A DNA stretch of 64,000 bases from JAFAZI01 sp035501255 (lineage in GTDB: Bacteria > Actinomycetota > Actinomycetes > JAFAQI01): the NCBI GenBank assembly GCA_035501255.1, contig DATJWM010000146.1:22416-86415 (forward strand). Reading direction: 5' to 3'. Shown here one piece after another: positions 24,291-32,589 of this stretch. The notes beneath the pieces are model-generated. The model was not told where the DNA came from and made no database searches. It saw only the letters and a program-made list of their open reading frames with translations. Made by a program: the position numbers and the translations under genes. How positions within the stretch are numbered: the stretch's first letter is position 1; every line of letters starts with the position of its first letter.

Positions 24291-24701
24291 ATGAATCTCG
24301 ACGACGCTCGAGAGTTCATCCGGACCCATCACCACGCCGTTCTTGCCACCATCCGTCGCGACGGTCGTCCCCAGTTATCACCGGTCGCCGTCGGTGTCGC
24401 GGACGACGGTGCCGTCCTGATCTCCACACGGGAGAACGCGGCGAAGACAAGGAACATCCGCCGCAATCCAAGCGTGTCGGTGTGCGTGTTGAGCGACGGG
24501 TTCTTCGGCGAGTTCGTCCAAGTCGAGGGGACCGCAACGGTCATCGATCTGCCGGACGCGCTCGATGGACTCGTCGAGTACTACCGAGGGATCTCGGGAG
24601 AGCACCCTGACTGGGAGGACTATCGGGCGGCGATGGTCCGCGATCAACGAGTCCTGGTGCGGATCATCGTGACGAGAGCGGGCCCCGACTATCGCGGATA
24701 G
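24291..24701 (+). CDS. PPOX-class F420/FMN-dependent oxidoreductase
   Basis: A 136-residue split beta-barrel protein. It begins with a helix and the strand HHAVLATIRRDGRPQLSPVAVG, a motif of Rv1155-type F420-dependent enzymes, and continues VLISTRENAAKTRNIRRNPSVSVCVL, in which Ser-Thr and Lys contact the cofactor phosphate. VQVEGTATVIDLPDALDGLVEYYR and HPDWEDYRAAMVRDQRVLVRI complete the family pattern. Size and motifs favour F420 over FMN, but this needs binding data. It ends four bases before the convergent MaoC gene. Confidence 0.85.
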   Translation: MNLDDAREFIRTHHHAVLATIRRDGRPQLSPVAVGVADDGAVLISTRENAAKTRNIRRNPSVSVCVLSDGFFGEFVQVEGTATVIDLPDALDGLVEYYRGISGEHPDWEDYRAAMVRDQRVLVRIIVTRAGPDYRG

Positions 24702-24704
24702 ACC

Positions 24705-25181
24705 TCAGCCGTAGACGACTCGGGTGATCCACTCGGCCACCAGGGCGGGTTTGGCCTCACCCTCGATCTCCACGGTCATCGTCCTGGTGGATTGGACCGT
24801 ATTCGGATCTTTGAGCTCAACCGCCGCCAACACGCTGGAGCACCGCACGCGGGAGCCAACCTTGACCGGCGAGATGAAACGCACCTTGTCGAAGCCGTAG
24901 TTGACGCCCATGACGGCGCCGTCCGCCCGTTCGGGAGGGAGGGGAATCGAGTCGGACAACTTCACCAGCAGCGACAGGGTGAGAAACCCATGCGCCACCG
25001 TCGTACCCCACGGGGACAGTTGAGCGGCGAGCGCCGGATCAACGTGGATGAACTGATGGTCCTCGGTCGCGTCGGCGAACGCATCGATTCGCTCCTGGGT
25101 GATCTCGAACCATGCGCCGACACCCTCAGGTTTGCCGACGGCCTCTTGCCAACCGGCCAGGGATTCCTCGGCTCTCGTCAT
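24705..25181 (-). CDS. MaoC-like acyl dehydratase / (R)-specific enoyl-CoA hydratase
   Basis: A 158-residue hot-dog-fold protein. The hydratase motif is ATEDHQFIHVDPALA with the catalytic Asp and His, followed by TVAHGFLTLSLLVKL. It resembles the NodN/MaoC enzymes that hydrate enoyl-CoA with R stereochemistry. The start is set by the strong ribosome site GAGGAGAAGG seven bases upstream of the ATG. It is convergent with the PPOX gene and sits between it and tRNA-Leu. A role with the thiolase at 21323 in fatty-acid turnover is possible but unproven. Confidence 0.9.
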   Translation of the reverse strand: MTRAEESLAGWQEAVGKPEGVGAWFEITQERIDAFADATEDHQFIHVDPALAAQLSPWGTTVAHGFLTLSLLVKLSDSIPLPPERADGAVMGVNYGFDKVRFISPVKVGSRVRCSSVLAAVELKDPNTVQSTRTMTVEIEGEAKPALVAEWITRVVYG

Positions 25182-25239
25182 CGATGCCTTCTCCTCGCGA
25201 ACCAATCCATGCGACTGCCCCAGGCGAGGCGAGCCCGGT

Positions 25240-25322
25240 GCCCGGGGTGGGGTTCGAACCCACAAGCCCTCACGGGCGGGGGCTTTTAAGGCCCCTGCGT
25301 CAACCAATTGCGCCACCCGGGC
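25240..25322 (-). tRNA. tRNA-Leu, anticodon TAA
   Basis: Reading the minus strand, the acceptor stem GCCCGGG pairs with CCCGGGC. The anticodon arm is GGGGC-CTTAAAA-GCCCC with anticodon TAA, there is a long variable arm (GCCC-GTGA-GGGC, class II), and the T-arm is GTGGG-TTCGAAC-CCCAC. The length is 83 bases. CCA is not encoded. There is no integrase next to it, so there is no sign that the tRNA has served as an insertion site. Confidence 0.95.
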
Positions 25323-25348
25323 ATCAAGGAAACGGTACCGGCGCGCGC

Positions 25349-26680
25349 TCACCCTTGCCCTTGACTCGCCTCGATGAAGTCCTGCCGAGGATCGGAAAGG
25401 GAGCCAAGGGACACGATGTCCCGGCGAAAGAAGAGAGCGAGAGTCCAGTCGGCGATCACGCGGACCTTGCGGTTCGTCGTGGGCATCCGCGATACGTGAT
25501 AGGTGCGATGCATGAACCACGCCGGCCAGCCACGGAGCTTGATGCCGTAGATCTCTGCAACCCCCCGATGCAGGCCGAGACTTGCGACCGAACCGGCATA
25601 GGCATGGTTGTAGTCAACGGTGGGCCGTCCACGGAGGGCGGCGATGAGATTGTCAGCGAGCCGCTTCGCCTGACGGACAGCGTGCTGCGCGGTCGGACCC
25701 GTCACCGCGTGCGGGTCGTCCTTCGACAGATCTGGCACTGCCGCGCAGTCACCCGCCGCCCACGCATCGGTGGCGCCGTCGACGCGAAGGTCCGCCTGGC
25801 AGACGAGACGCCGCGAGCCGTCAAGCGGTAGGTCGGTGGACTCCAGCAGAGGGTGGGCGCGCACGCCTGCGGTCCAGACGATCGTCTCGGCGTCACACGT
25901 GGAGCCGTCGTCGAGGATGACGTGGCCATCGACCATCGACTCGACTCGGGTGTTGAGACGTACCTCGATCCCCTGCTTCTCCAACTGGCGAACCGTGTAT
26001 TCGGCGAGGTCGAGACTGACCTCAGGAAGGATCCGTCCAGCCGCCTCCACCATCAGCCAGCGCATGTCCTTGACACCGAGTTGCGGATAGAAACGCAGCG
26101 CGTCTTGGGCCATGTCCTGGAGCTCGGCGATGGCCTCGATCCCCGCGTAGCCCCCACCGATGAACAGGAAGGTCAACGCCCGTCGGCGCAACTCGGCATC
26201 GTCGTTCGACGCGGCGAGATCGAGACGGGAGAGAACACGATTGCGCAAGAAGATCGCTTCGGCGACGGTGCGGAACGCGATCGCCTGATCGGCAAGTCCC
26301 GGGATCGGCAACGTACGAGCGATCGAACCGAGCGCGACGACGAGAATGTCGTACTCAAGATCTCGGCCGGGGCCTTCGGCGGGCTCAAAGCGTGCCCGCC
26401 TTTGCGCATGGCTGATCGAAGTGATCCGACCGCTGAGCACCTCACATCTGCGCAGCACCCGCCGGAGCGAAACGACAAGGTGACGAGGCTCCAGGTTGCC
26501 TGCAGCAGACTCCGGCAGGAACGGTTGGTAGGTCATGTAGGACTGCGGGTCGACGACCGTGACGGTCGCCTCGTTGGGCTTGAGTCGACGTTGGAGCCGC
26601 AACGCGGTGTACATGCCGACGTACCCGCCGCCCACGATCAAGATCCGGGCCGGACGATCTCGCCGCACGCCCTCTTTCAT
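25349..26680 (-). CDS. ndh: Type II NADH dehydrogenase (NDH-2)
   Basis: A 443-residue FAD-dependent oxidoreductase that passes NADH electrons to menaquinone without pumping protons. The FAD Rossmann motif is ARILIVGGGYVGMYTAL, the NADH motif is LTFLFIGGGYAGIEAIAEL, and the second FAD motif is TDAWAAGDCAAVPD. The quinone-site region GPTAQHAVRQAKRLADN is present. The C-terminal part (WPAWFMHRTYHVSRMPTTNRKVRV) gives the membrane-anchoring amphipathic helix and lies in the usual place. I chose the Met of MKEGVRRDRPARIL; upstream in-frame codons lack similarity. It is divergent from the MFS-EAL fusion gene. Confidence 0.92.
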   Translation of the reverse strand: MKEGVRRDRPARILIVGGGYVGMYTALRLQRRLKPNEATVTVVDPQSYMTYQPFLPESAAGNLEPRHLVVSLRRVLRRCEVLSGRITSISHAQRRARFEPAEGPGRDLEYDILVVALGSIARTLPIPGLADQAIAFRTVAEAIFLRNRVLSRLDLAASNDDAELRRRALTFLFIGGGYAGIEAIAELQDMAQDALRFYPQLGVKDMRWLMVEAAGRILPEVSLDLAEYTVRQLEKQGIEVRLNTRVESMVDGHVILDDGSTCDAETIVWTAGVRAHPLLESTDLPLDGSRRLVCQADLRVDGATDAWAAGDCAAVPDLSKDDPHAVTGPTAQHAVRQAKRLADNLIAALRGRPTVDYNHAYAGSVASLGLHRGVAEIYGIKLRGWPAWFMHRTYHVSRMPTTNRKVRVIADWTLALFFRRDIVSLGSLSDPRQDFIEASQGQG

Positions 26681-26762
26681 ACCCGAACGCGCGATTGCCA
26701 ATACCGACTCCAATGTGTGTGCAATGGCACAGTAGGTCACGCAAGCGGACATTGGGGATGGG

Positions 26763-29700
26763 ATGAGCACTGCGGAAGACGCCCCCGAGGTTTCCGCGCG
26801 CCGGGCGACCTATCGCCAGGTTCTGGCCATTCGCGAGTTTCGTGCCCTCTACATCGCCCAGATGCTCAGTATTACTGGCGACCAGATCGCCAGGATCGCT
26901 GTGGCCATCCTGGTGTTCTCCCGGACGAACTCGACCGTCCTGACCGGGTTGACCTACGCGCTGAGTTATCTGCCTTGGATCCTCGGCGGCCCGCTTCTGT
27001 CCGGATTCGCGGACCGACATCCGAAGCGAACGGTCATGATCGTGTGCGACCTTGCTCGCGCGATCGTGGTCCTCGTCATGGCCGTGCCGCATCTCCCGAC
27101 GGGGGCGGTCATCCTGCTTGTCGGCGTCGTCGCACTCGGCGAACCGCCGTTCGACTCCGCCCGGTCATCGTTGATCCCGGACATCGTCGGGGAGGGGGAG
27201 GACTACGCCACCGCTGCCACCCTGCAAAATACGACGATCCAGTTCGCGGTCGTCGTGGGTTTCGCGGTCGGCGGCGCGATCGTGGGAGCGATCGGGCCTC
27301 ACAAGACCCTGGTGTTGGACGCGCTGACTTTCGCGCTCTCCGCGTTCGCGGTGTGGCATTTCACCGAGCGTCGTTCCGCAACCCTGCCCAACCCGGGCTC
27401 GCTTCTCGACGAAGTTCGTCGCGGCGCCCGAATTGTGTTCCTCGACCGCGAGCTCCGCTGGCTGGTGATCGTCACCTGGCTGATCCTCGGAGTTACCGTT
27501 TCCACCGAGACGGCGGCGGTTCCCTATGCCGCTGGACACGGACGCGGAGCAACAACGGTCGGCCTTCTCATCGCCTCATTACCGTTCGGAACCGTGATCG
27601 GGGCGCTCGCCCTTCGACAGTTCTGCTCGCTGCGAGCAAGCGAGCGCCTCATGCTGCCGATGGCTCTCCTCGCGCCCGCTGTACTCGCCTTTACCGCGTT
27701 CAATCCGGACCCGGCGATCGCCGCGGTGATCTGGTTCATTACGGGCGCGGCCGCTGCCATGACGCTGACCGCCAACCGCGTGTTCGTGGTGGCCGTTCCT
27801 CGCCACATGCGTGGCCTGGCGTTCGGCTTGGCCGTGACCGGAATCGCAGCCTCGCAGGGTATCTACAGCCTCGCCGCAGGGCTGATCGCTCGGGAGGTGG
27901 GTCCCGCCAGTGCGATCGCCGATCTCGCCCTCCCGACGCTCGCGGCAATTGTGGTGTTTTCGGTGGCCAGCGCGTCCTTCAGGCCCGAAGGACGAGCGCC
28001 GATACCGAAGGAGGACGTGGCCAACAGCGAGGACCTGAGCATGCCGGCGACAGCAGCGCGCCCGGCGGCAAGAGTGTGGGCGCTGGACGTCCTCCTCGTG
28101 CTGGCAGCCGCGGCGGCCGTACCGGCTCTCGCCGGTCGCGCAGCATTCGCAGACGTGGACGTGCCAGCCTGGTGGCTGTTCGTAGTCTTCGTGGTCGGCG
28201 AGGTCTATCCGCTCGAATTCAAGATTCGGCGTCAGGCTTTCCAACTCGTTCTCGAGTCGGTTCCTCTTGTGCTCGGCCTCATGTACCTGCCGCCGCTAGA
28301 GCTGATCGCCATTCGGGTGGGCGCGGTCGCATTGGTGCACGCATTGGTTCACAAGCTTGAGCTAACAAAGTGGATCTTTAATCTCGCGAGCACGGCAGTC
28401 GCAACTCTGGTCGCCTGCGAAATCTTCAACGCGCTGGCACCCAAGGTAGGCGGCCCCCTCCCGTCCACTTGGCCCGCCACCCTCGCTGCTGTGGTCGCGA
28501 GTGAATTGACCTTCGGGCTGCTCCTGATGCTCGTGCTGGGGCTTGTCGGCGCGCAGTCCGAGTTTCCTCGGACCCTTCACGTTCTTGGTATCAACGTGAT
28601 CGTCACAGTCGTGATGACCTTCTTGGGACTGGTAACCGCGGCCTCCGTTGGATATGACGTCTCAACAATCTGGGCGATTTCTGTTTTCGTTGCCCTGACG
28701 ATCGCGGGCGCCCAGACGTATCACCGCCTCGCCGAACGAGCGGCCGCGTTGGATCGCCTCTACCTAGTCGCGCGGGAACTAGGCCCCGTGGCAACCGACC
28801 CAGCCGACCTTGCTCCTGCGCTAACCCAACTTAGGCAGGTCATACTCGCCAGCACGCTCGAATTGGTAGTCCGGACGGGCGCGGACCACGACTTCGCAAC
28901 CATCGTGAAGGTCACTGAGACGGCAACTCACGACGATGTGCGGACCGAGGAAGTGGCGATCGATGGCTCGCTCGACGGTCTAGTTGCGAAGCGCCACCAC
29001 GAGCACCGCTGGCTCATTTGGATTGCACCGACGTTCATGGCACGCCGCCAGGGCGACCGGCTTTCGGCCATTGTGCGCACCGCCGACCGCGAGATCGGCC
29101 TGCTGACGGCAACCCACGACGCGAGCAACTCATCCTCATTTGAGAGCAGCGATCTTCGTCTCTTGGAGGCCGCCGCCGACCAGCTCGCGGCCGCGCTCGA
29201 AAAGGGGCACCTGGTCGAGAGCCTTCGGCGAGCGGCAACACTCGACACCCTCACAGGACTTGCCAACCTCGAGAGTCTTCGGTCCTTCCTCGACACCAGC
29301 CTCGAAGGATCCGCCGGCGGCGTGCTCATCCTGGTCAACATCGACCGGTTCCGCGAGGTCAACGACATGCTGGGGCACGACGCCGGTGACGCCGTGCTTG
29401 CCGAAGTCGCTCGCAGACTCCAAAGCTCGCCCACCCAAGGTGCGTTGTTCGCCCGGGTGGGCGGAGATCAGTTCGCGATTGCCATCCCGGGTGGTGCGGG
29501 CAGCGAGGTCGCCCGGCTGGCCGGCATGGCAGTCAAGTCCCGCGTGGACGGCTCGCTCCGACTCGCCGAGGTCAGCGCTGACATTCGGGTCTCGGTCGGG
29601 ATCTCCCGCGCTCCCGAGCACGGCAGCGACGCCGCCACCTTGCTTCGGCGCGCGGAGATGGCCATGACGATGGCGAAGAGCAGCTCCTCCGGCATCGGAG

Positions 29701-30521
29701 AGTGGGAGCCCGAACTCGAACGCGACGGCAGCCGGCGGCTCCAATTGTTGACTGGGCTGCGCACCGCACTGAGCGACGGATCGCTGAGGGTCGAGTATCA
29801 GCCGAAGCTCCAACTCGGCAGCGGCGAGGTGACGGGATTTGAGGCCCTGGTGCGCTGGACCCACCCGGAGCTCGGCCCGATCTCACCGGTCGAGTTTGTG
29901 CCGATTGCCGAGGCAACTGGCCTGATCTCCGCGCTCACGAGCACCGTCCTGCGCTCGGCCTTGACCACCTGCCGTTCCTGGCACGACGCCGGCAAACCGG
30001 TCGGCATCGCTGTCAACGTGTCGGCGCGCAGCCTCGACGACGACGTGCTCGTCGGACAGGTCGCGGCGATGCTGACCGCGAGCGGCCTCGAACCGCGCTG
30101 GCTAACGCTGGAGATCACCGAAAGCAGCGTGATGGAAGATCACTCCCGCAGCCTTGAGGTCCTTCGACAACTCCGGATGCTCGGCGTCCGACTCTCGATC
30201 GACGACTTCGGCACCGGATACTCCTCCCTCCACCAGTTGCGTGGCCTGCCCGTCCACGAGGTGAAGATCGACCGGTCCTTCGTCGAAACGGTCGACAGCG
30301 ACGACGCCGACCGTGCCGTCGTTCACGCCGTCGTCGAACTGTGCGACTCCCTCGGGTTGATCACGGTCGCCGAAGGGGTCGAGAAAGCCTCGCAGGCTTT
30401 TGCTCTTGAGGCACTGGGCGTGCGACAGGTCCAGGGCTATTTTCACGGTCGACCGATGGTCGAGAAGTCGGCGATGGAGTGGTTAGCCCCGCGACCGACC
30501 ACGAGCCTGGCGCTCTATTGA
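26763..30521 (+). CDS. MFS permease fused to membrane module, GAF-like, GGDEF(GGDQF) and EAL domains
   Basis: A single 1252-codon frame. Residues 1-410 are an MFS-3-like permease of 12 helices (FRALYIAQMLSITGDQIARI; LSGFADRHPKRTVMIVCDLA is motif A). Residues 437-650 form a second set of TM helices. A GAF-like region of about 660-815 follows. The GGDEF domain (about 822-980) starts TLDTLTGLANLESL; its signature is GGDQF at 900-904, so the fourth acidic residue is lost. The EAL domain (about 990-1245) is intact: EAL at 1027-1029 in GFEALVRW, then LEITESSVMED, DDFGTGYSSLHQL and KIDRSFV, so c-di-GMP hydrolysis is likely. A possible internal start with a weak ribosome site lies at 28041, where the linker ends, suggesting fusion of two genes. 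The start has a GGGGATGGG site. Divergent from ndh. Confidence 0.85.
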   Translation: MSTAEDAPEVSARRATYRQVLAIREFRALYIAQMLSITGDQIARIAVAILVFSRTNSTVLTGLTYALSYLPWILGGPLLSGFADRHPKRTVMIVCDLARAIVVLVMAVPHLPTGAVILLVGVVALGEPPFDSARSSLIPDIVGEGEDYATAATLQNTTIQFAVVVGFAVGGAIVGAIGPHKTLVLDALTFALSAFAVWHFTERRSATLPNPGSLLDEVRRGARIVFLDRELRWLVIVTWLILGVTVSTETAAVPYAAGHGRGATTVGLLIASLPFGTVIGALALRQFCSLRASERLMLPMALLAPAVLAFTAFNPDPAIAAVIWFITGAAAAMTLTANRVFVVAVPRHMRGLAFGLAVTGIAASQGIYSLAAGLIAREVGPASAIADLALPTLAAIVVFSVASASFRPEGRAPIPKEDVANSEDLSMPATAARPAARVWALDVLLVLAAAAAVPALAGRAAFADVDVPAWWLFVVFVVGEVYPLEFKIRRQAFQLVLESVPLVLGLMYLPPLELIAIRVGAVALVHALVHKLELTKWIFNLASTAVATLVACEIFNALAPKVGGPLPSTWPATLAAVVASELTFGLLLMLVLGLVGAQSEFPRTLHVLGINVIVTVVMTFLGLVTAASVGYDVSTIWAISVFVALTIAGAQTYHRLAERAAALDRLYLVARELGPVATDPADLAPALTQLRQVILASTLELVVRTGADHDFATIVKVTETATHDDVRTEEVAIDGSLDGLVAKRHHEHRWLIWIAPTFMARRQGDRLSAIVRTADREIGLLTATHDASNSSSFESSDLRLLEAAADQLAAALEKGHLVESLRRAATLDTLTGLANLESLRSFLDTSLEGSAGGVLILVNIDRFREVNDMLGHDAGDAVLAEVARRLQSSPTQGALFARVGGDQFAIAIPGGAGSEVARLAGMAVKSRVDGSLRLAEVSADIRVSVGISRAPEHGSDAATLLRRAEMAMTMAKSSSSGIGEWEPELERDGSRRLQLLTGLRTALSDGSLRVEYQPKLQLGSGEVTGFEALVRWTHPELGPISPVEFVPIAEATGLISALTSTVLRSALTTCRSWHDAGKPVGIAVNVSARSLDDDVLVGQVAAMLTASGLEPRWLTLEITESSVMEDHSRSLEVLRQLRMLGVRLSIDDFGTGYSSLHQLRGLPVHEVKIDRSFVETVDSDDADRAVVHAVVELCDSLGLITVAEGVEKASQAFALEALGVRQVQGYFHGRPMVEKSAMEWLAPRPTTSLALY

Positions 30522-30532
30522 CAGGCATGCGA

Positions 30533-30574
30533 ATGGGCTTGGACCTGGCGCTGCGACGCCGACTCCGAGCCCAT
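30533..30574. terminator. Long hairpin after the MFS-EAL gene
   Basis: Eighteen bases on each side pair with two mismatches and two wobble pairs: ATGGGCTTGGACCTGGCG with CGCCGACTCCGAGCCCAT, around a six-base loop. It lies 12 bases beyond the stop and probably ends transcription; it lacks a T-tract. Confidence 0.6.
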
Positions 30575-30589
30575 ACGATTTGATCTGGC

Positions 30590-30618
30590 TTGACAAGAAA
30601 ACGTGATCTGGATTTACG
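30590..30618 (+). promoter_or_regulatory. Weak promoter-like sequence in the non-coding interval
   Basis: TTGACA, a 17-base spacer and TTTACG. The -35 hexamer is perfect and the -10 is poor. It could drive a small RNA, but nothing else supports this. Confidence 0.2.
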
Positions 30619-30815
30619 CCCAGTGAACTGCCTTCTGCATGTCCTTCACCTCCGACCCTGTGCCATGTCGCCCAACTGGCGTAGTCACAGTGTGGGCCGA
30701 ATGGCAGAGTGAATGCTAGGCCGTTCGTGGAACAGTCCCGTGGGAAATTCGGACATTAGGGCATTCGAGGGCATCAATTTAGCGAATCGAATAGCCCGAT
30801 CGGCTCAAGGATCCT

Positions 30816-30843
30816 CGCCCTCCTGCCGAACACGGGAGGGGCG
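30816..30843. terminator. Hairpin downstream of udgB
   Basis: CGCCCTCC pairs with GGAGGGGCG across a short loop, with one bulge. Placed 15 bases beyond the udgB stop, it probably ends transcription of the minus-strand operon. Confidence 0.4.
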
Positions 30844-30857
30844 GGAGTGAGCGAGTC

Positions 30858-31655
30858 CTATCCGTCGCGCAAGTGGCGGGTGGTGCGGATGAAGACTGCA
30901 TCAAGCATCGGTTCGGTCAGCCTCCCCGTGAACGTGTTCTGTTGGCTCGGGTGATATGCCGCGAGCAGCAACAGGCCGTCACTCGTCACCTCCTCCGCGA
31001 GGTGGGCGAACCTGGTGCGCCGCGCCGGAACGCCGTAGCCGGCCGCAGCAAGCGCCGGCCCGATGACGTTCCAGGCAAAACCTCCGAGCGCGATCACGAC
31101 GCGCAAAGTCGGTCGCAGGAAGACGAACTCGCGTTCCAACCATGGGCGGCAGGTGTCGCGTTCGGCGGGCTCCGGCTTGTTGGCAGGCGGGGCACACCGC
31201 ACCGCGGCAAGCATCCGCACATCGGTCAACGCCTGTCCATCATCTGCTCGGGTCGAACCGGCGATCCGCGCGAACCCGGCGCGAAAGAGTGCCGCGAACA
31301 GCCAGTCACCGCTGCGATCTCCCGTAAACACCCGGCCGGTCCGATTCGCACCGTGGGCTGCTGGCGCCAAGCCGACGATCGCGACCCGGGCATCGGCGGG
31401 GCCCCAACCCGCCACGGGCCTGCCCCAGTACTCCTCCGCCGCAAAGGCTGCCCGCTTGGTGGTGGCGATGCCTTCGCGCCACTCGACCAGCCGGGCGCAG
31501 GCGCGGCACACCGAGATCCTTGCGTCGAGATCAGCCAGCGTGGACGCAGACCCGGCGAGCTCGACGACCTCCTTCGCCGACGTCGCGATCGGTGTGCGAG
31601 CGTCCGCTTGGTCTCCGGGCCAACCACTGCCGACAGGGACGACCACGCAGGCCAT
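30858..31655 (-). CDS. udgB: Type 5 uracil-DNA glycosylase, Fe-S
   Basis: A 265-residue DNA repair enzyme of UDG family 5. Motif 1 is IVGLAPAAHGANRTGRVFTG, which holds the uracil pocket residues, and motif 2 is LAAYHPSQQNTFTGRL. Four cysteines likely bind a 4Fe-4S cluster: CRAC (about residues 50-53), then one in VRCAPPANKPEP and one in DTCRPWLEREF. The lack of a catalytic Asp in motif 1 is normal for this family, which also removes hypoxanthine and ethenocytosine. It is the last gene of the minus-strand run from mfd, 10 bases after ppx. Confidence 0.92.
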   Translation of the reverse strand: MACVVVPVGSGWPGDQADARTPIATSAKEVVELAGSASTLADLDARISVCRACARLVEWREGIATTKRAAFAAEEYWGRPVAGWGPADARVAIVGLAPAAHGANRTGRVFTGDRSGDWLFAALFRAGFARIAGSTRADDGQALTDVRMLAAVRCAPPANKPEPAERDTCRPWLEREFVFLRPTLRVVIALGGFAWNVIGPALAAAGYGVPARRTRFAHLAEEVTSDGLLLLAAYHPSQQNTFTGRLTEPMLDAVFIRTTRHLRDG

Positions 31656-31665
31656 CCCACCACGC

Positions 31666-32589
31666 TCAATCCACCAGGCTGAAGGCGATCCCGTCGAGGA
31701 TGTCGTGCTCGCTAGCAGTGACGGCGGCGAATCCGCCCAACCGCATGATCGTGTCGAGCACCAGCGCCCCGCCGCCGATGACGTCCACCCGCCCTGGGTG
31801 CATCACCGGCAAAGCTGCCCGTTGAGCGCGGGTCGAGGCCAGCAACCGATCGGTGACCGCGCTGACTGCATCCGCAGAAATGGTCGCGTGGTGGATGCGG
31901 ACCGGATCGTAGGAGTCGAGCCCCAGCACGAGCGCGACCACCGTGGTCACCGACCCCGCCAGCCCGACCAGCGTTCGCGCATCAGCAACGCGAACCACCT
32001 CGGACGCCCGGGAGAAGGCTGCCTCGATGTCGACGATCGCTGCCTCGACCTGTTCACGAGTGGGAGGGTCGTCGATCAGGTGTCGCTCAGTCATCCGCAC
32101 GCATCCGACGTCGACCGACCTCGCCGCGCGAGGGCCGTGTGCGTCACCGAGGACGAACTCGGTCGAGCCTCCGCCGATGTCAACGACGAGGTACGGCGCC
32201 GGGACCTTCTCGTCGGAAAGGTCCCGCGTCGCGCCGTCGAAGGACAGGTTCGCTTCCTCGTCGCCGCTGATCACCTCCGGCGGTACGTCGAGTCGTTCGA
32301 GAACACCCCGGACGAACTCGTCGCGGTTCTCGGCATCGCGGGACGCGCTCGTGGCCACCATTCGCACCCGCTCGACACCGAGGGCGCGAATGGTGGCGGC
32401 GTACTCGTCAAGGACTCGAAACGTGCGCGCCAAGGCCGCATCACCTAGCCGACCGGTGCGATCGACACCCTCGCCCAGGCGCACGACCTCCATCCGTCGC
32501 TCCACGTCGATCAGGGTCGACCCGGACACGTCCGCGACGAGCAGGCGCAGCGAGTTCGTTCCGCAGTCAAGTGCAGCGACCCGGGTCAC
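31666..32589 (-). CDS. ppx: Exopolyphosphatase / (p)ppGpp phosphohydrolase family
   Basis: A 307-residue Ppx/GppA protein of the ASKHA fold. The two phosphate loops are ALDCGTNSLRLLVADV and LVVDIGGGSTEFVLG, with the catalytic Glu in SGDEEANLSF. Its short length, with no C-terminal HD-like domain, is that of the actinobacterial Ppx2 type encoded beside eno and ftsB. It hydrolyses short polyphosphates by family knowledge. The GTG at 32589 overlaps the DUF501 stop by four bases, which decides the start against upstream codons. Confidence 0.93.
   Translation of the reverse strand: MTRVAALDCGTNSLRLLVADVSGSTLIDVERRMEVVRLGEGVDRTGRLGDAALARTFRVLDEYAATIRALGVERVRMVATSASRDAENRDEFVRGVLERLDVPPEVISGDEEANLSFDGATRDLSDEKVPAPYLVVDIGGGSTEFVLGDAHGPRAARSVDVGCVRMTERHLIDDPPTREQVEAAIVDIEAAFSRASEVVRVADARTLVGLAGSVTTVVALVLGLDSYDPVRIHHATISADAVSAVTDRLLASTRAQRAALPVMHPGRVDVIGGGALVLDTIMRLGGFAAVTASEHDILDGIAFSLVD

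Larger units (their letters stand above)
30522..30857. other. 336-base non-coding interval
   Basis: The longest gap in the window. It begins with a very long hairpin (30533-30574), then has a weak promoter-like TTGACA-17-TTTACG at 30590-30618, a direct repeat of TGATCTGG around 30581 and 30604, and a locally AT-richer stretch at 30740-30800. A second hairpin ends it at 30816-30843. No open frame of note and no recognised RNA family were found. Confidence 0.55.

Noticed and set aside
25240..25322. tRNA-Leu as a phage or island attachment site
   Set aside because: No integrase, no repeat of the tRNA 3' end and only housekeeping genes beside it.
25853..28360. 835-codon plus-strand frame overlapping ndh and the MFS fusion gene
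   Set aside because: Out of frame with two recognised genes; its protein is Arg/Gly-rich without motifs.
30590..30618. A confirmed small-RNA promoter
   Set aside because: The -35 is good but the -10 is poor and no terminator-bounded RNA with conserved structure could be shown.
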